Program-made: the position numbers and the translations under genes
The notes under the pieces: generated by a model
What the model saw: only the letters and a program-made list of their open reading frames with translations
Told to the model about the DNA's origin: nothing
Databases searched by the model: none
In this document: in pieces, positions 52,185-59,775 of the stretch
Numbering within the stretch: the first letter of the stretch is position 1
Layout: each line of letters opens with the position of its first letter
Assembly: GCF_037577855.1 (NCBI RefSeq)
Contig: NZ_JBAKFX010000013.1
Location: 13,343 to 77,342 of the forward strand
DNA: 64,000 nt
Source of the DNA: Dethiothermospora halolimnae
GTDB taxonomy: Bacteria; Bacillota; Clostridia; Tissierellales; VENL01
Reading direction: 5' to 3'

Positions 52185-53309
52185 GTGAAGTCTTTAATAG
52201 ACAAAGTTGATTATAAGATAAATCATATAGGTAGTTATAAGAAAGACGATGTAATATTTCTTTTAAAAGATATTTCTCAACTTATTAAAGAAAAAGGAAA
52301 TAAAGAACGAGAGGTAGCTATTCAATCGGGTGTACACTACTCTGAAATGTTGCCCATAGAATATAAGCCATCGGATAGGTATATTGAACTTTTTTATAAA
52401 GCATTAGAAGAGTTTAAAAAAGATATAGCTATATACGTAGGAGTAGTTTCTGAGATGATAATTAAAAATAGGGGTAAGGACATAGTATTAGTCTCCCTTG
52501 CAAGAGCCGGAACACCAGTGGGGATCTTAATAAAGAGATACATAAAATTTAAATATAACTTAGATCTTCCCCACTATAGCATATCTATTATTCGTGGGAA
52601 GGGTATTGATGTAAATGCTATTAAATATATTCTTTTAAAGCACCCCCATAGGGAGATTCAATTTATTGATGGATGGACTGGGAAAGGTGCTATAAATACA
52701 GAATTAAATAAAACATGTTCTGAATTAAACGAAAAGATGGACATTAAATTAAATAGTGATTTAGCGGTAATTGCTGATCCAGGATTTTTAGTAAAAACTT
52801 TTGGGACTAGAAAAGACTTTTTGATTCCTAGTGCATGCTTAAATTCAACTGTGTCGGGACTTGTCAGTAGAACAGTGTTAAGAGATGATATAATAGGAGA
52901 AGATGATTTTCATGGAGCTAAGTTTTATAAGGAACTGATAAATGAAGATCTATCTAACTATTATATTGATAAGATCAGTGAAGTCTATAATAAGATTGTA
53001 GAGGATGTTAAGAATCAAGTTAAAATTTTAGAAAATTGTAATTTAGAACCGACATTTGTGGGGTTAGAAGACATAAAAAAAATAAAAAATGAATTTAATA
53101 TAAAAGATATTAATTTTATAAAACCTGGAATAGGAGAAACAACAAGAGTATTATTAAGACGAGTCCCATGGAAAATCTTAATAAAAAAGAATGCAAAGAA
53201 TGTAGGACATATAATTCAACTTGCAAAGGAAAAAAATATACAAGTAGTAGAATATGACTTAAAATCTTATGAGAGTTGTGGAATAATAAAGTCAGTGGAG
53301 GATAAATAA
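52185..53309 (+). CDS. Phosphoribosyltransferase-like (StiP type) protein with Pelota-like RNA-binding C-terminus
   Basis: 374 residues. The N-terminal domain has S-L-A-R-A-G-T-P-V-G near residue 105 and F-I-D-G-W-T-G-K-G-A-I. This is the family also annotated as cysteine protease StiP. The last 80 residues (K-N-A-K-N-V-G-H-I-I-Q-L-A-K) resemble the Pelota/L7Ae RNA-binding fold. An ATG at 52183 is closed at once by TGA, so GTG 52185 after AAGGAGG is the start. The RNA-binding tail suggests that the module's product is attached to or sensed with RNA; this is inference. Confidence 0.85.
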   Translation: MKSLIDKVDYKINHIGSYKKDDVIFLLKDISQLIKEKGNKEREVAIQSGVHYSEMLPIEYKPSDRYIELFYKALEEFKKDIAIYVGVVSEMIIKNRGKDIVLVSLARAGTPVGILIKRYIKFKYNLDLPHYSISIIRGKGIDVNAIKYILLKHPHREIQFIDGWTGKGAINTELNKTCSELNEKMDIKLNSDLAVIADPGFLVKTFGTRKDFLIPSACLNSTVSGLVSRTVLRDDIIGEDDFHGAKFYKELINEDLSNYYIDKISEVYNKIVEDVKNQVKILENCNLEPTFVGLEDIKKIKNEFNIKDINFIKPGIGETTRVLLRRVPWKILIKKNAKNVGHIIQLAKEKNIQVVEYDLKSYESCGIIKSVEDK

Positions 53310-53311
53310 TT

Positions 53312-54100
53312 ATGCTATTTGCCAGCGATTTAGATAGAACGTTGATATATTCAAAGAAATTTATAGATAAAGATAATGAACAAGTAAAACTGGTAGAAAA
53401 AAAGGGTTATAAAAAAATAAGTTATATGCTTAATTCATCAATGGAAATGCTGAAAATATTATCTGATAAATTACTATTTGTTCCTGTAACCACAAGGTCA
53501 GTAGAACAATACAGGAGAATAGAAATTTTTCAAAAACAACTTAAGCCTAAATATTATATAGTATGTAATGGTGGTAATATTTTTGTAGATGGAAAGTTAG
53601 ATGAAGATTGGAATAGATTAATTAATAATAAGCTTAATAATGAATGTTTAGCTATAGATGAAGTTATATCTGAGTTTAATAAAATAAAATCTGGTTTAGA
53701 TATTAATATAGTTAGAAAAGTTGATAATTTGTTTTTTTATTGTATATTAAATGATGCCATTCTCAATGGGATTAGTCATAGGTTTTCAGAATGGTTAAAA
53801 AAAAATAATTGGAGTATGATATTAAATGGCAGGAAATTGTACTTCATTCCTAAATATGTGACTAAAAACAGAGCAGTAAAATATATAGCTGAAAGAGAAG
53901 GAGTAAAAAATATAATTACTTCTGGAGATTCTTTATTAGACTATGACATGGCAAGTATATCTAAATTATTTATATCCCCTAAACATGGGGATATAAATAA
54001 TTTAGACGATGTAGATAAAAGTATAGTCAAATTCACAAAAAAATCTGGAATATTTGCAAGTCAGGAGATATTAGAAATTGTACTTAAAGAGGTAATATAG
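53312..54100 (+). CDS. HAD-family hydrolase, Cof/sucrose-phosphatase type
   Basis: 262 residues. The nucleophile loop is F-A-S-D-L-D-R-T-L, motif II V-P-V-T-T-R-S, and motif III/IV is seen as I-T-S-G-D-S-L-L-D-Y-D-M. It lies two bases after the previous stop, so it is the last gene of the module. It probably removes a phosphate from a sugar- or nucleotide-phosphate intermediate made by the two transferases. Confidence 0.9.
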   Translation: MLFASDLDRTLIYSKKFIDKDNEQVKLVEKKGYKKISYMLNSSMEMLKILSDKLLFVPVTTRSVEQYRRIEIFQKQLKPKYYIVCNGGNIFVDGKLDEDWNRLINNKLNNECLAIDEVISEFNKIKSGLDINIVRKVDNLFFYCILNDAILNGISHRFSEWLKKNNWSMILNGRKLYFIPKYVTKNRAVKYIAEREGVKNIITSGDSLLDYDMASISKLFISPKHGDINNLDDVDKSIVKFTKKSGIFASQEILEIVLKEVI

Positions 54101-54269
54101 ACATTTGTGAGACATATTAATATAAAGCATGGTAAAGAGCTTAGGGTTTTAAATAGCATAATAAGAATTATTAAATTATACTAGAATGAAAAATGCCTAT
54201 AGATTGAAGTTACCTTAGAAAAAAATGAAAAACTTAAACTAAATAAGAGGAGGAAAGGTAGGTGAAACG

Positions 54270-55178
54270 ATGTTAGATATATGTTTATTAGGTACAGGAG
54301 GTATGATGCCCCTTCCCACTAGATATCTTACCGCCATGGTTGCCAGGTATAAAGGTAGAAAATTATTAATTGATTGTGGAGAAGGAACTCAGGTTGCCAT
54401 GAAGGAGTTAGGTTGGGGATATAAAACCATTGATACGATTTGCTTTACCCATTATCACGGAGACCATGTTACAGGCTTACCAGGTTTATTGTTGACTATT
54501 GGGAATTCAGGCAGGGAAGAACCTATTACTATTATTGGACCACAAGGATTAGAGGAAATAATAAAGGGATTATTGGTTATTGCACCGGAATTACCCTTTG
54601 AATTGAACTTAATTGAGTTATCAAATGAGGAAAGTTCTACTATTCAATGTGGAGAAATTGAACTCCATACCTTGCCTGTGGAACATAATGTTCCGTGTTT
54701 AGCTTACAATATGGAGATAAAAAGAAATCCTAAATTTAATGTAAAAAAAGCAAAAAAATATCAAGTTCCCAAGAAATTTTGGACAGAACTTCAGATGGGA
54801 AATACGGTTAAAGAAAATGGAAAGTTATATGAACCCTATATGGTACAAGGAAAGAGAAGAAAGGGGCTTAAGGTATCTTACTGTACAGATTGTAGACCAA
54901 ATATAAAGATTCCTAAATTTGTACAAAACTCAGATCTACTTATTTGTGAAGGTATGTATGGGGAAGACGAATATTTTGAACAAGCTAATAAATATAAACA
55001 TATGATATATAAAGAAGCCGCTGAAATTGCAAAGAAAGGAAAAGTGACGGAGTTATGGCTAACCCATTTTAGCCCAGCGATGTCTGAACCCGAAAAACAC
55101 ATAGAGTATGCCAATAGGATCTTTTTAAACTCTATAGTGGGGGAAGACTTGATGGTTAAGGAGCTTAGATTTAACTAG
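54270..55178 (+). CDS. rnz: Ribonuclease Z
   Basis: A 302-residue metallo-beta-lactamase fold enzyme that cuts the 3' trailer of tRNA precursors. The zinc motif is T-H-Y-H-G-D-H-V-T-G, with L-G-T-G-G before it and V-E-H-N, Y-C-T-D and W-L-T-H-F-S-P later. Length matches the standard bacterial enzyme. AGAGGAGG-type sequence lies before the ATG. It does not appear linked to the Ter operon; about 170 bp separate them. Confidence 0.93.
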   Translation: MLDICLLGTGGMMPLPTRYLTAMVARYKGRKLLIDCGEGTQVAMKELGWGYKTIDTICFTHYHGDHVTGLPGLLLTIGNSGREEPITIIGPQGLEEIIKGLLVIAPELPFELNLIELSNEESSTIQCGEIELHTLPVEHNVPCLAYNMEIKRNPKFNVKKAKKYQVPKKFWTELQMGNTVKENGKLYEPYMVQGKRRKGLKVSYCTDCRPNIKIPKFVQNSDLLICEGMYGEDEYFEQANKYKHMIYKEAAEIAKKGKVTELWLTHFSPAMSEPEKHIEYANRIFLNSIVGEDLMVKELRFN

Positions 55179-55265
55179 GGGACAGTTCATTATATTTTAT
55201 ATATTACTAATAATTTGATAAAATTTAGAATAATAAGTTTTTATTTTAATATGGAGGGGATAGAA

Positions 55266-55310
55266 GTGAAGCATATGATAAAAGTACATTCTTACTTTGA
55301 GCCTGTGTAG
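55266..55310 (+). CDS. 14-residue leader peptide of an attenuator
   Basis: GTG at 55266 follows a strong ribosome binding site GGAGGGG (55253-55259) by six bases. It encodes MKHMIKVHSYFEPV and stops at TAG 55308-55310. The last three codons form the left arm of a hairpin that competes with the terminator. Such a short, well-translated frame ahead of overlapping hairpins is typical of ribosome-controlled attenuation. Confidence 0.6.
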   Translation: MKHMIKVHSYFEPV

Positions 55311-55386
55311 AGACTACACAGGATTAACAAAATAAGAATTTATTTAAAATAAAATCTATTTAATGTTATTTTGTGTGGTCTTTTTT
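55302..55386 (+). promoter_or_regulatory. Attenuator: mutually exclusive antiterminator and terminator hairpins
   Basis: CCTGTGTAG (55302-55310) pairs with CTACACAGG (55314-55322) around AGA. The overlapping segment AGACTACACA (55311-55320) can instead pair with TGTGTGGTCT (55372-55381), followed by six T. The position of the ribosome on the leader peptide would decide which forms and hence whether the downstream gene is transcribed. Confidence 0.65.
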
Positions 55387-55425
55387 CATTATTTACAAAC
55401 AAAAAAGTAGATAGGAGAAAAAGAT

Positions 55426-55611
55426 ATGAAATATGAAAACGCACAAAACTTATTACCGGAAAATGTTATTAACTTAATTCAAGAACATATAGAAGGTAGA
55501 TATTGTGAATATATACCAAAATATAAAGCTCCATTTATATATTCTGTATATAATGGAACTAAGTCTATTGAAGAGTGGATACTTGGGGTGGAAGGAAAAT
55601 GGGTTGATTAA
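55426..55611 (+). CDS. Small CD3324-like protein, probably shortened
   Basis: 61 residues. The beginning M-K-Y-E-N-A-Q-N-L-L-P-E and the following I-Q-E-H-I-E-G-R-Y resemble the N-terminus of the CD3324 family (about 90 residues with a C-terminal helix-turn-helix-like part), but here the second half differs and is shorter. AGGAGA lies before the ATG. It stands behind the attenuator. The dispersed repeat begins at its stop codon, so its 3' end may have been altered by recombination. Confidence 0.6.
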   Translation: MKYENAQNLLPENVINLIQEHIEGRYCEYIPKYKAPFIYSVYNGTKSIEEWILGVEGKWVD

Positions 55612-55646
55612 AGTTAAAAACGGTTCAGTGGAAATAAATTTATAAA
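55610..55646. repeat. Dispersed repeat with core AAAAACGGTTCAGTGGAA, copy 2
   Basis: Matches 11814-11849 with only single-base indels and likewise starts at a stop codon. The stretch from here to 55741 contains only a short ATG frame (MKKQYLFKKLI) and no recognisable gene. Confidence 0.7.
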
Positions 55647-55741
55647 GGTTAGAGGAATATTATGAAAAAACAGTATCTATTTAAAAAGCTAATTTAAAGC
55701 AAATGATAATTTAATTTTTCAAATAGTAACAGAGATTATCG

Positions 55742-55770
55742 TTGTAAAATAAGCGAGACTACTATATAAT
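55742..55770 (+). promoter_or_regulatory. Promoter of the ABC-2 exporter operon
   Basis: TTGTAA (55742-55747) and TATAAT (55765-55770) are 17 bases apart. The next gene starts at 55813. Confidence 0.7.
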
Positions 55771-55812
55771 ATACCAAAAGCATATTATAATTTTGAGAAA
55801 AGGGGGAAATGT

Positions 55813-56727
55813 ATGAAACTTGAAATAAAAAAGATACATAAAAGTTTTTCTGACACAGAAGTACTCCATGGTATATCATTTTCAGTGGAAAGTGGTAAAG
55901 CCCTAGGGCTTTTGGGAAGAAATGGTGCAGGAAAAACTACCACTATAAGAATTATTATGAATTTATTTGAAGGAAATAAAGGAGAAATTCTTTTAGATGG
56001 AAAAAAGTTTGAGCCTAAAAAACATAGGATAAGCTATTTACCAGAGGAAAGGGGATTGTATCCTAAGAAGAAAGTATTAGAGCAACTAATTTATCTAGGA
56101 CAGCTTAGGGGACTAAGCAGTAAAAAGAGTAAAGAAAATGCACTATATTGGCTGAAAAAACTAGAGATAGAAGAACATAAAGATAAAAAGTTAGAAACAT
56201 TATCTAAAGGCAATCAGCAAAAAGTACAGTTAGCCCAAAGTTTTTTAACAAATCCAGATATAGTTATATTAGATGAACCCTTTAGTGGGTTAGATCCAGT
56301 GAATTCCCAAATTTTAAAGGATATAATTAATGAGCTAATAGGTGAAAATAAACTACTCATATTCTCAAGTCATCAGATGAGTTATGTTGAAGAGTTTTGT
56401 GAAGAGATTGCATTAATAGATAAAGGGAATATAGTGTTAACAGGAAATTTGAAAAACATACAGAAAGAATATGGTATGAATAGATTAACCATAAGTCCAT
56501 TAAATATGTCTTTAGAAGAATTAGATGAGAAAATTAAAAGAGAAATAAACAGTATAGTAAAGATAATAGAGAAAAAGAAAGAATATCTAATAGTAGAATT
56601 GGTAGGGAATAGTTCTAGAAATGACTTTTTAAAGATGGTTATGGAGAAGGGTATAGATATCGATGAATTTTCTACGTATAAACCTAGTCTTCAAGATATA
56701 TTTGTTGAAAAGGTAGGTGATAAATAA
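55813..56727 (+). CDS. ABC exporter ATP-binding protein (NatA/YhaQ type)
   Basis: 304 residues. Walker A G-R-N-G-A-G-K-T-T, signature L-S-K-G-N-Q-Q-K, Walker B I-V-I-L-D-E-P-F-S-G-L-D, H-loop S-S-H-Q. The shortened L-S-K-G-N-Q-Q-K signature and a C-terminal domain of about 80 residues are typical of NatA/YhaQ-like exporters. AAAGGGGG precedes the ATG. It overlaps the permease gene by one base. Substrate unknown (sodium, drugs or peptides in relatives). Confidence 0.92.
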   Translation: MKLEIKKIHKSFSDTEVLHGISFSVESGKALGLLGRNGAGKTTTIRIIMNLFEGNKGEILLDGKKFEPKKHRISYLPEERGLYPKKKVLEQLIYLGQLRGLSSKKSKENALYWLKKLEIEEHKDKKLETLSKGNQQKVQLAQSFLTNPDIVILDEPFSGLDPVNSQILKDIINELIGENKLLIFSSHQMSYVEEFCEEIALIDKGNIVLTGNLKNIQKEYGMNRLTISPLNMSLEELDEKIKREINSIVKIIEKKKEYLIVELVGNSSRNDFLKMVMEKGIDIDEFSTYKPSLQDIFVEKVGDK

Positions 56728-57968
56728 TGAGAGATTTATTTATTGTATTTAAGTTTGAACTTATGGGTTTAATAAAAAAGAAAGCATTTATAATTTCTAC
56801 GATATTAATATGTTTGGCTTTAGTAGTTGGACTTTCTATTCCAACTATAAAGGACACATTCTTTAGTTCTTCTGCTGAAGAAGAGATTGTTGATGGGGGA
56901 GATACTCAAGGTAGCGAAAAGGCTTATGGGTATATAAATCTAAATAATAGTATAACTAATATGGGGGACCTTAAAGGTAGTTTCCCTATAGGAGAATTAA
57001 AAGAGGTAAGTAATATAGAGGAACTTGAAGACAAAGTGAATTCAGAAGAGTTTGAGGCCGGATATATTATAAGAGGACCAACAAAATATGATTATGTAGT
57101 AAAAAATAATGAAATGTTAGATTCTAATCAAGGTGTTTTTGAAAATGCTTTGATAAAGGCATATAGAATGAATGAATTTGAAAAAAAAGGGATAGATTAT
57201 GAAGAGGTAAAAGGTCTAATTAATCCTAATATAGAGTCGCAAACTAGAGTGTTGGGTAAAAATAGTGTTAGTAATTATTTATACACTTATATTTTAGTAT
57301 TTGGACTTTACTTTATGATTATACTTTATGGTCAACTTATAGCCACATCGGTAGCCAGTGAAAAAAGTAATAGAACAATGGAAGTTTTAATTACTAGTAC
57401 TAAAAGCAGAAACTTGATATTTGGTAAGGTATTAGGAGGAGCTGTAGCAGGGGCTCTACAATTTGGGCTTATTATATTAACTGCTAAAGTAGTATATGAT
57501 ATAAATGGTGATGCATGGAACAATAAGCTAGACTTTGTTTTTAATATACCAGGGGATGTACTCCTTAGTTTTTCAGCCTTTGGAATATTGGGATATCTTT
57601 TCTATCTATTCATATATGGAGCTTTGGGAGCCTTAGTTTCTAGAACAGAAGATGTAAGTTCTAGTGCTACACCTATAACAATGTTATTTGTGGTGGTATT
57701 CTTTGTTTCAATTATGGGAATGCAAAATACAGAAGGAATTTTACTAAAGGTAGCTTCGTTTTTACCATTTAGTTCATTTATGTCAATGTTTGTAAGAATA
57801 TCTATGGGAAGTGTTTCAAATATAGAAGTTATTATATCTCTAGCTATACTATTAGCATCTACAGTATTAGTGGGAATTTTAGGAGCTATGATTTATAGAA
57901 TGGGAACATTAATGTATGGTAATAGAGTTAAATTAAAAGATGCTATTAAATTATTGAAAAACCAATAG
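56727..57968 (+). CDS. ABC-2 type exporter permease (NatB/YhaP type)
   Basis: 413 residues. One N-terminal transmembrane helix (about 21-40) is followed by an outside domain of about 140 residues and five or six helices from about residue 185. E-K-S-N-R-T-M-E-V-L-I-T-S-T is the coupling motif of ABC-2 permeases. It pairs with the preceding ATPase by a TAATG overlap. Confidence 0.92.
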   Translation: MRDLFIVFKFELMGLIKKKAFIISTILICLALVVGLSIPTIKDTFFSSSAEEEIVDGGDTQGSEKAYGYINLNNSITNMGDLKGSFPIGELKEVSNIEELEDKVNSEEFEAGYIIRGPTKYDYVVKNNEMLDSNQGVFENALIKAYRMNEFEKKGIDYEEVKGLINPNIESQTRVLGKNSVSNYLYTYILVFGLYFMIILYGQLIATSVASEKSNRTMEVLITSTKSRNLIFGKVLGGAVAGALQFGLIILTAKVVYDINGDAWNNKLDFVFNIPGDVLLSFSAFGILGYLFYLFIYGALGALVSRTEDVSSSATPITMLFVVVFFVSIMGMQNTEGILLKVASFLPFSSFMSMFVRISMGSVSNIEVIISLAILLASTVLVGILGAMIYRMGTLMYGNRVKLKDAIKLLKNQ

Positions 57969-57997
57969 TAGTTATGAATTGAATAAATGAAAAAATA

Positions 57998-58025
57998 CCC
58001 TCAAACTTTTGTTTGGGGGCGTTTT
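57998..58025 (+). terminator. Terminator of the ABC-2 exporter operon
   Basis: CCCTCAAAC (57998-58006) pairs with GTTTGGGGG (58011-58019) with one wobble, followed by CGTTTT. Confidence 0.7.
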
Positions 58026-58205
58026 AATGGAATTTTATAAAGCTTAATATATAAAGAAATGAATAGTAATGAATGTAAAAAAATATATAGACAAAGACTT
58101 GATGGATATATATAATTAGGTGAATAATAAAAATAGTACATAGAAAGAGACTTATTCATATTATATTTTGTTTGATAAAAGATTTTAATAGGAGGAGGTA
58201 AAAAG

Positions 58206-59237
58206 ATGAAGAGGTTAATTAAAAATACTTTATTATTAATTGTTATTTTTATTTTCTTTTCAGGATGCTCTAATAGCTTCAAATATAATGCACAAAAGGA
58301 TTCAATAAAGGACTCTAATTCTAGTGTAATAGATGCTCCCATAGACCCCTGGGAATATCAAAAGCTTCTAGGAAAGGGAGTGGATGTAGATTGGTCAAAA
58401 ACTAATAAAGGTAGAAAATATTATGACTCAAAGACTGTAAAAGACTTTAAAAAAGAAGGAGTATCCCATGTACGGATTCGCATTGCTGATGAGGCCAGTG
58501 AAAAATTATTAAAGGGCTTGGATAAGCAAATAGAAGACAGTCTTGAAGCTGGTATTATCCCAATTATTGCATATCAAGCTAATGAGTTTAAAAATGATCC
58601 TACTGAAAAAAACATTAAAAAAGTAATAAAGTGGTGGGACACGGTGGCAAGTAGATATAAAAATAAGTCTCACTTGTTGACCTTTGATTTATTAATTGAA
58701 GCTACTGATGCTTTAAACAAGAAACCAGAGAAACTAAATGAAATATATGAAAGGCTGGTAAAAGAGATTAGGAAGACAAATCCTACTAGAATTGTATTTA
58801 TTTCTCCCCGTTTGCGTTCCGATGCAGCTTATTTAAAGGAGCTTAAGATTCCAACGGCCCATAATGATTATTTGATGGCAGAATGGCATTTTTATGCATC
58901 GGGGCCCAGTAGAACTAATGATAGAAAGCTATGGACAACAGGAACAGATAAAGAGAAAAAATTAATTACTAACAAAATAAATATTGCTTTAGATTGGCAA
59001 AACAAAATGAAGATACCAACATGGGTAGGGGCTTGGATGCCTGGTAATTATAACGATGGAAATGATTATAATATAAAAGAACAGACTATATTTGCAAAGT
59101 ATATGACTTCTAAGTTATCAGAGGCTGATATTCCCTTTGCAGTTAATTCCGATACTAAATATTATGACAGAAAGACTAATACCTGGATTGAAAATATGCA
59201 ACCTGTATTTAAAGCTATTTTCAATGAAAAAAAATAG
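58206..59237 (+). CDS. GH5-like (cellulase-family) lipoprotein
   Basis: 343 residues with lipobox F-S-G-C (Cys21), so it should be anchored outside the membrane. The TIM-barrel pattern of glycoside hydrolase family 5 is visible: G-V-D-V-D-W near the start, V-S-H-V-R-I-R-I, an acid/base glutamate candidate in F-D-L-L-I-E-A-T-D, and E-W-H-F-Y-A-S-G-P. At the place of the nucleophile, normally G-E-F after a hydrophobic strand, the sequence is W-V-G-A-W, so the glutamate seems to be missing. It may bind sugars without cutting them. AGGAGG precedes the ATG. Confidence 0.75.
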   Translation: MKRLIKNTLLLIVIFIFFSGCSNSFKYNAQKDSIKDSNSSVIDAPIDPWEYQKLLGKGVDVDWSKTNKGRKYYDSKTVKDFKKEGVSHVRIRIADEASEKLLKGLDKQIEDSLEAGIIPIIAYQANEFKNDPTEKNIKKVIKWWDTVASRYKNKSHLLTFDLLIEATDALNKKPEKLNEIYERLVKEIRKTNPTRIVFISPRLRSDAAYLKELKIPTAHNDYLMAEWHFYASGPSRTNDRKLWTTGTDKEKKLITNKINIALDWQNKMKIPTWVGAWMPGNYNDGNDYNIKEQTIFAKYMTSKLSEADIPFAVNSDTKYYDRKTNTWIENMQPVFKAIFNEKK

Positions 59238-59325
59238 AGATAGTTATATAGTGAATAGTATTTTGATAATTACATTTAATAAATTGATAAGGAACAAAAA
59301 GTTATTGTTTTTCGATAAAAATATA

Positions 59326-59354
59326 TTGACTATCGGAATTAGATATATTATAAT
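59326..59354 (+). promoter_or_regulatory. Strong promoter upstream of the DUF3955 gene
   Basis: TTGACT (59326-59331) and TATAAT (59349-59354) are 17 bases apart. TTCGATA (59311-59317) and TATCGGAA (59331-59338) form an imperfect inverted repeat around the -35, a possible operator. Confidence 0.75.
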
Positions 59355-59467
59355 CTTAGTTGAAGAAAATGATATCTAAAAAAACTATTTTAAATAAAAA
59401 AGAGGCTACATAAAGCTATAAAATTGTTTTAAGATTTATTATAGGAATTATGGAGGTGGGTTTTGTA

Positions 59468-59677
59468 ATGAAAAAATATATTTTATCATTAATATCATTT
59501 ATTGTAGGAATTGGTTGTATGATTGCTTATAATATTATAGGATCTGAAGTAGCTTTAGATGGAACTTTAGAAGAGCCGTTCTTTTTGATACCAATAGGAT
59601 ATTTGTTTATAGCTGTTGGCTTGATTATTGGTATTATAGTGAAAATAAGATCAATCCCTAATAGTAACGAAAATTAA
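59468..59677 (+). CDS. DUF3955-family small membrane protein
   Basis: 69 residues with two transmembrane helices. The linker G-S-E-V-A-L-D-G-T-L-E-E-P-F-F-L-I-P-I-G matches the DUF3955 pattern. The ATG at 59468 is chosen because GGAGGTGGG (59452-59460) lies just before it; an earlier ATG in the frame has no such site. Function unknown. Confidence 0.8.
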   Translation: MKKYILSLISFIVGIGCMIAYNIIGSEVALDGTLEEPFFLIPIGYLFIAVGLIIGIIVKIRSIPNSNEN

Positions 59678-59695
59678 TGAATTTTTATAATAATA

Positions 59696-59746
59696 AAAAA
59701 GATGACTATCTACAGTAAGATATGTGTAGATAGTCATCTTTTTGTT
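59696..59746. terminator. Bidirectional terminator between DUF3955 and prfC
   Basis: AAAAAGATGACTATCTACA (59696-59714) is exactly complementary to TGTAGATAGTCATCTTTTT (59725-59743). It serves both converging genes. Confidence 0.9.
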
Positions 59747-59775
59747 GATGAAAGTTATATTGTATAAACTTTCGA

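Noticed and set aside
58001..58342. A 113-codon minus-strand frame overlapping the GH5-like gene start
   Set aside because: It runs over the terminator, promoter and signal-peptide region of the real gene and has no start signals.
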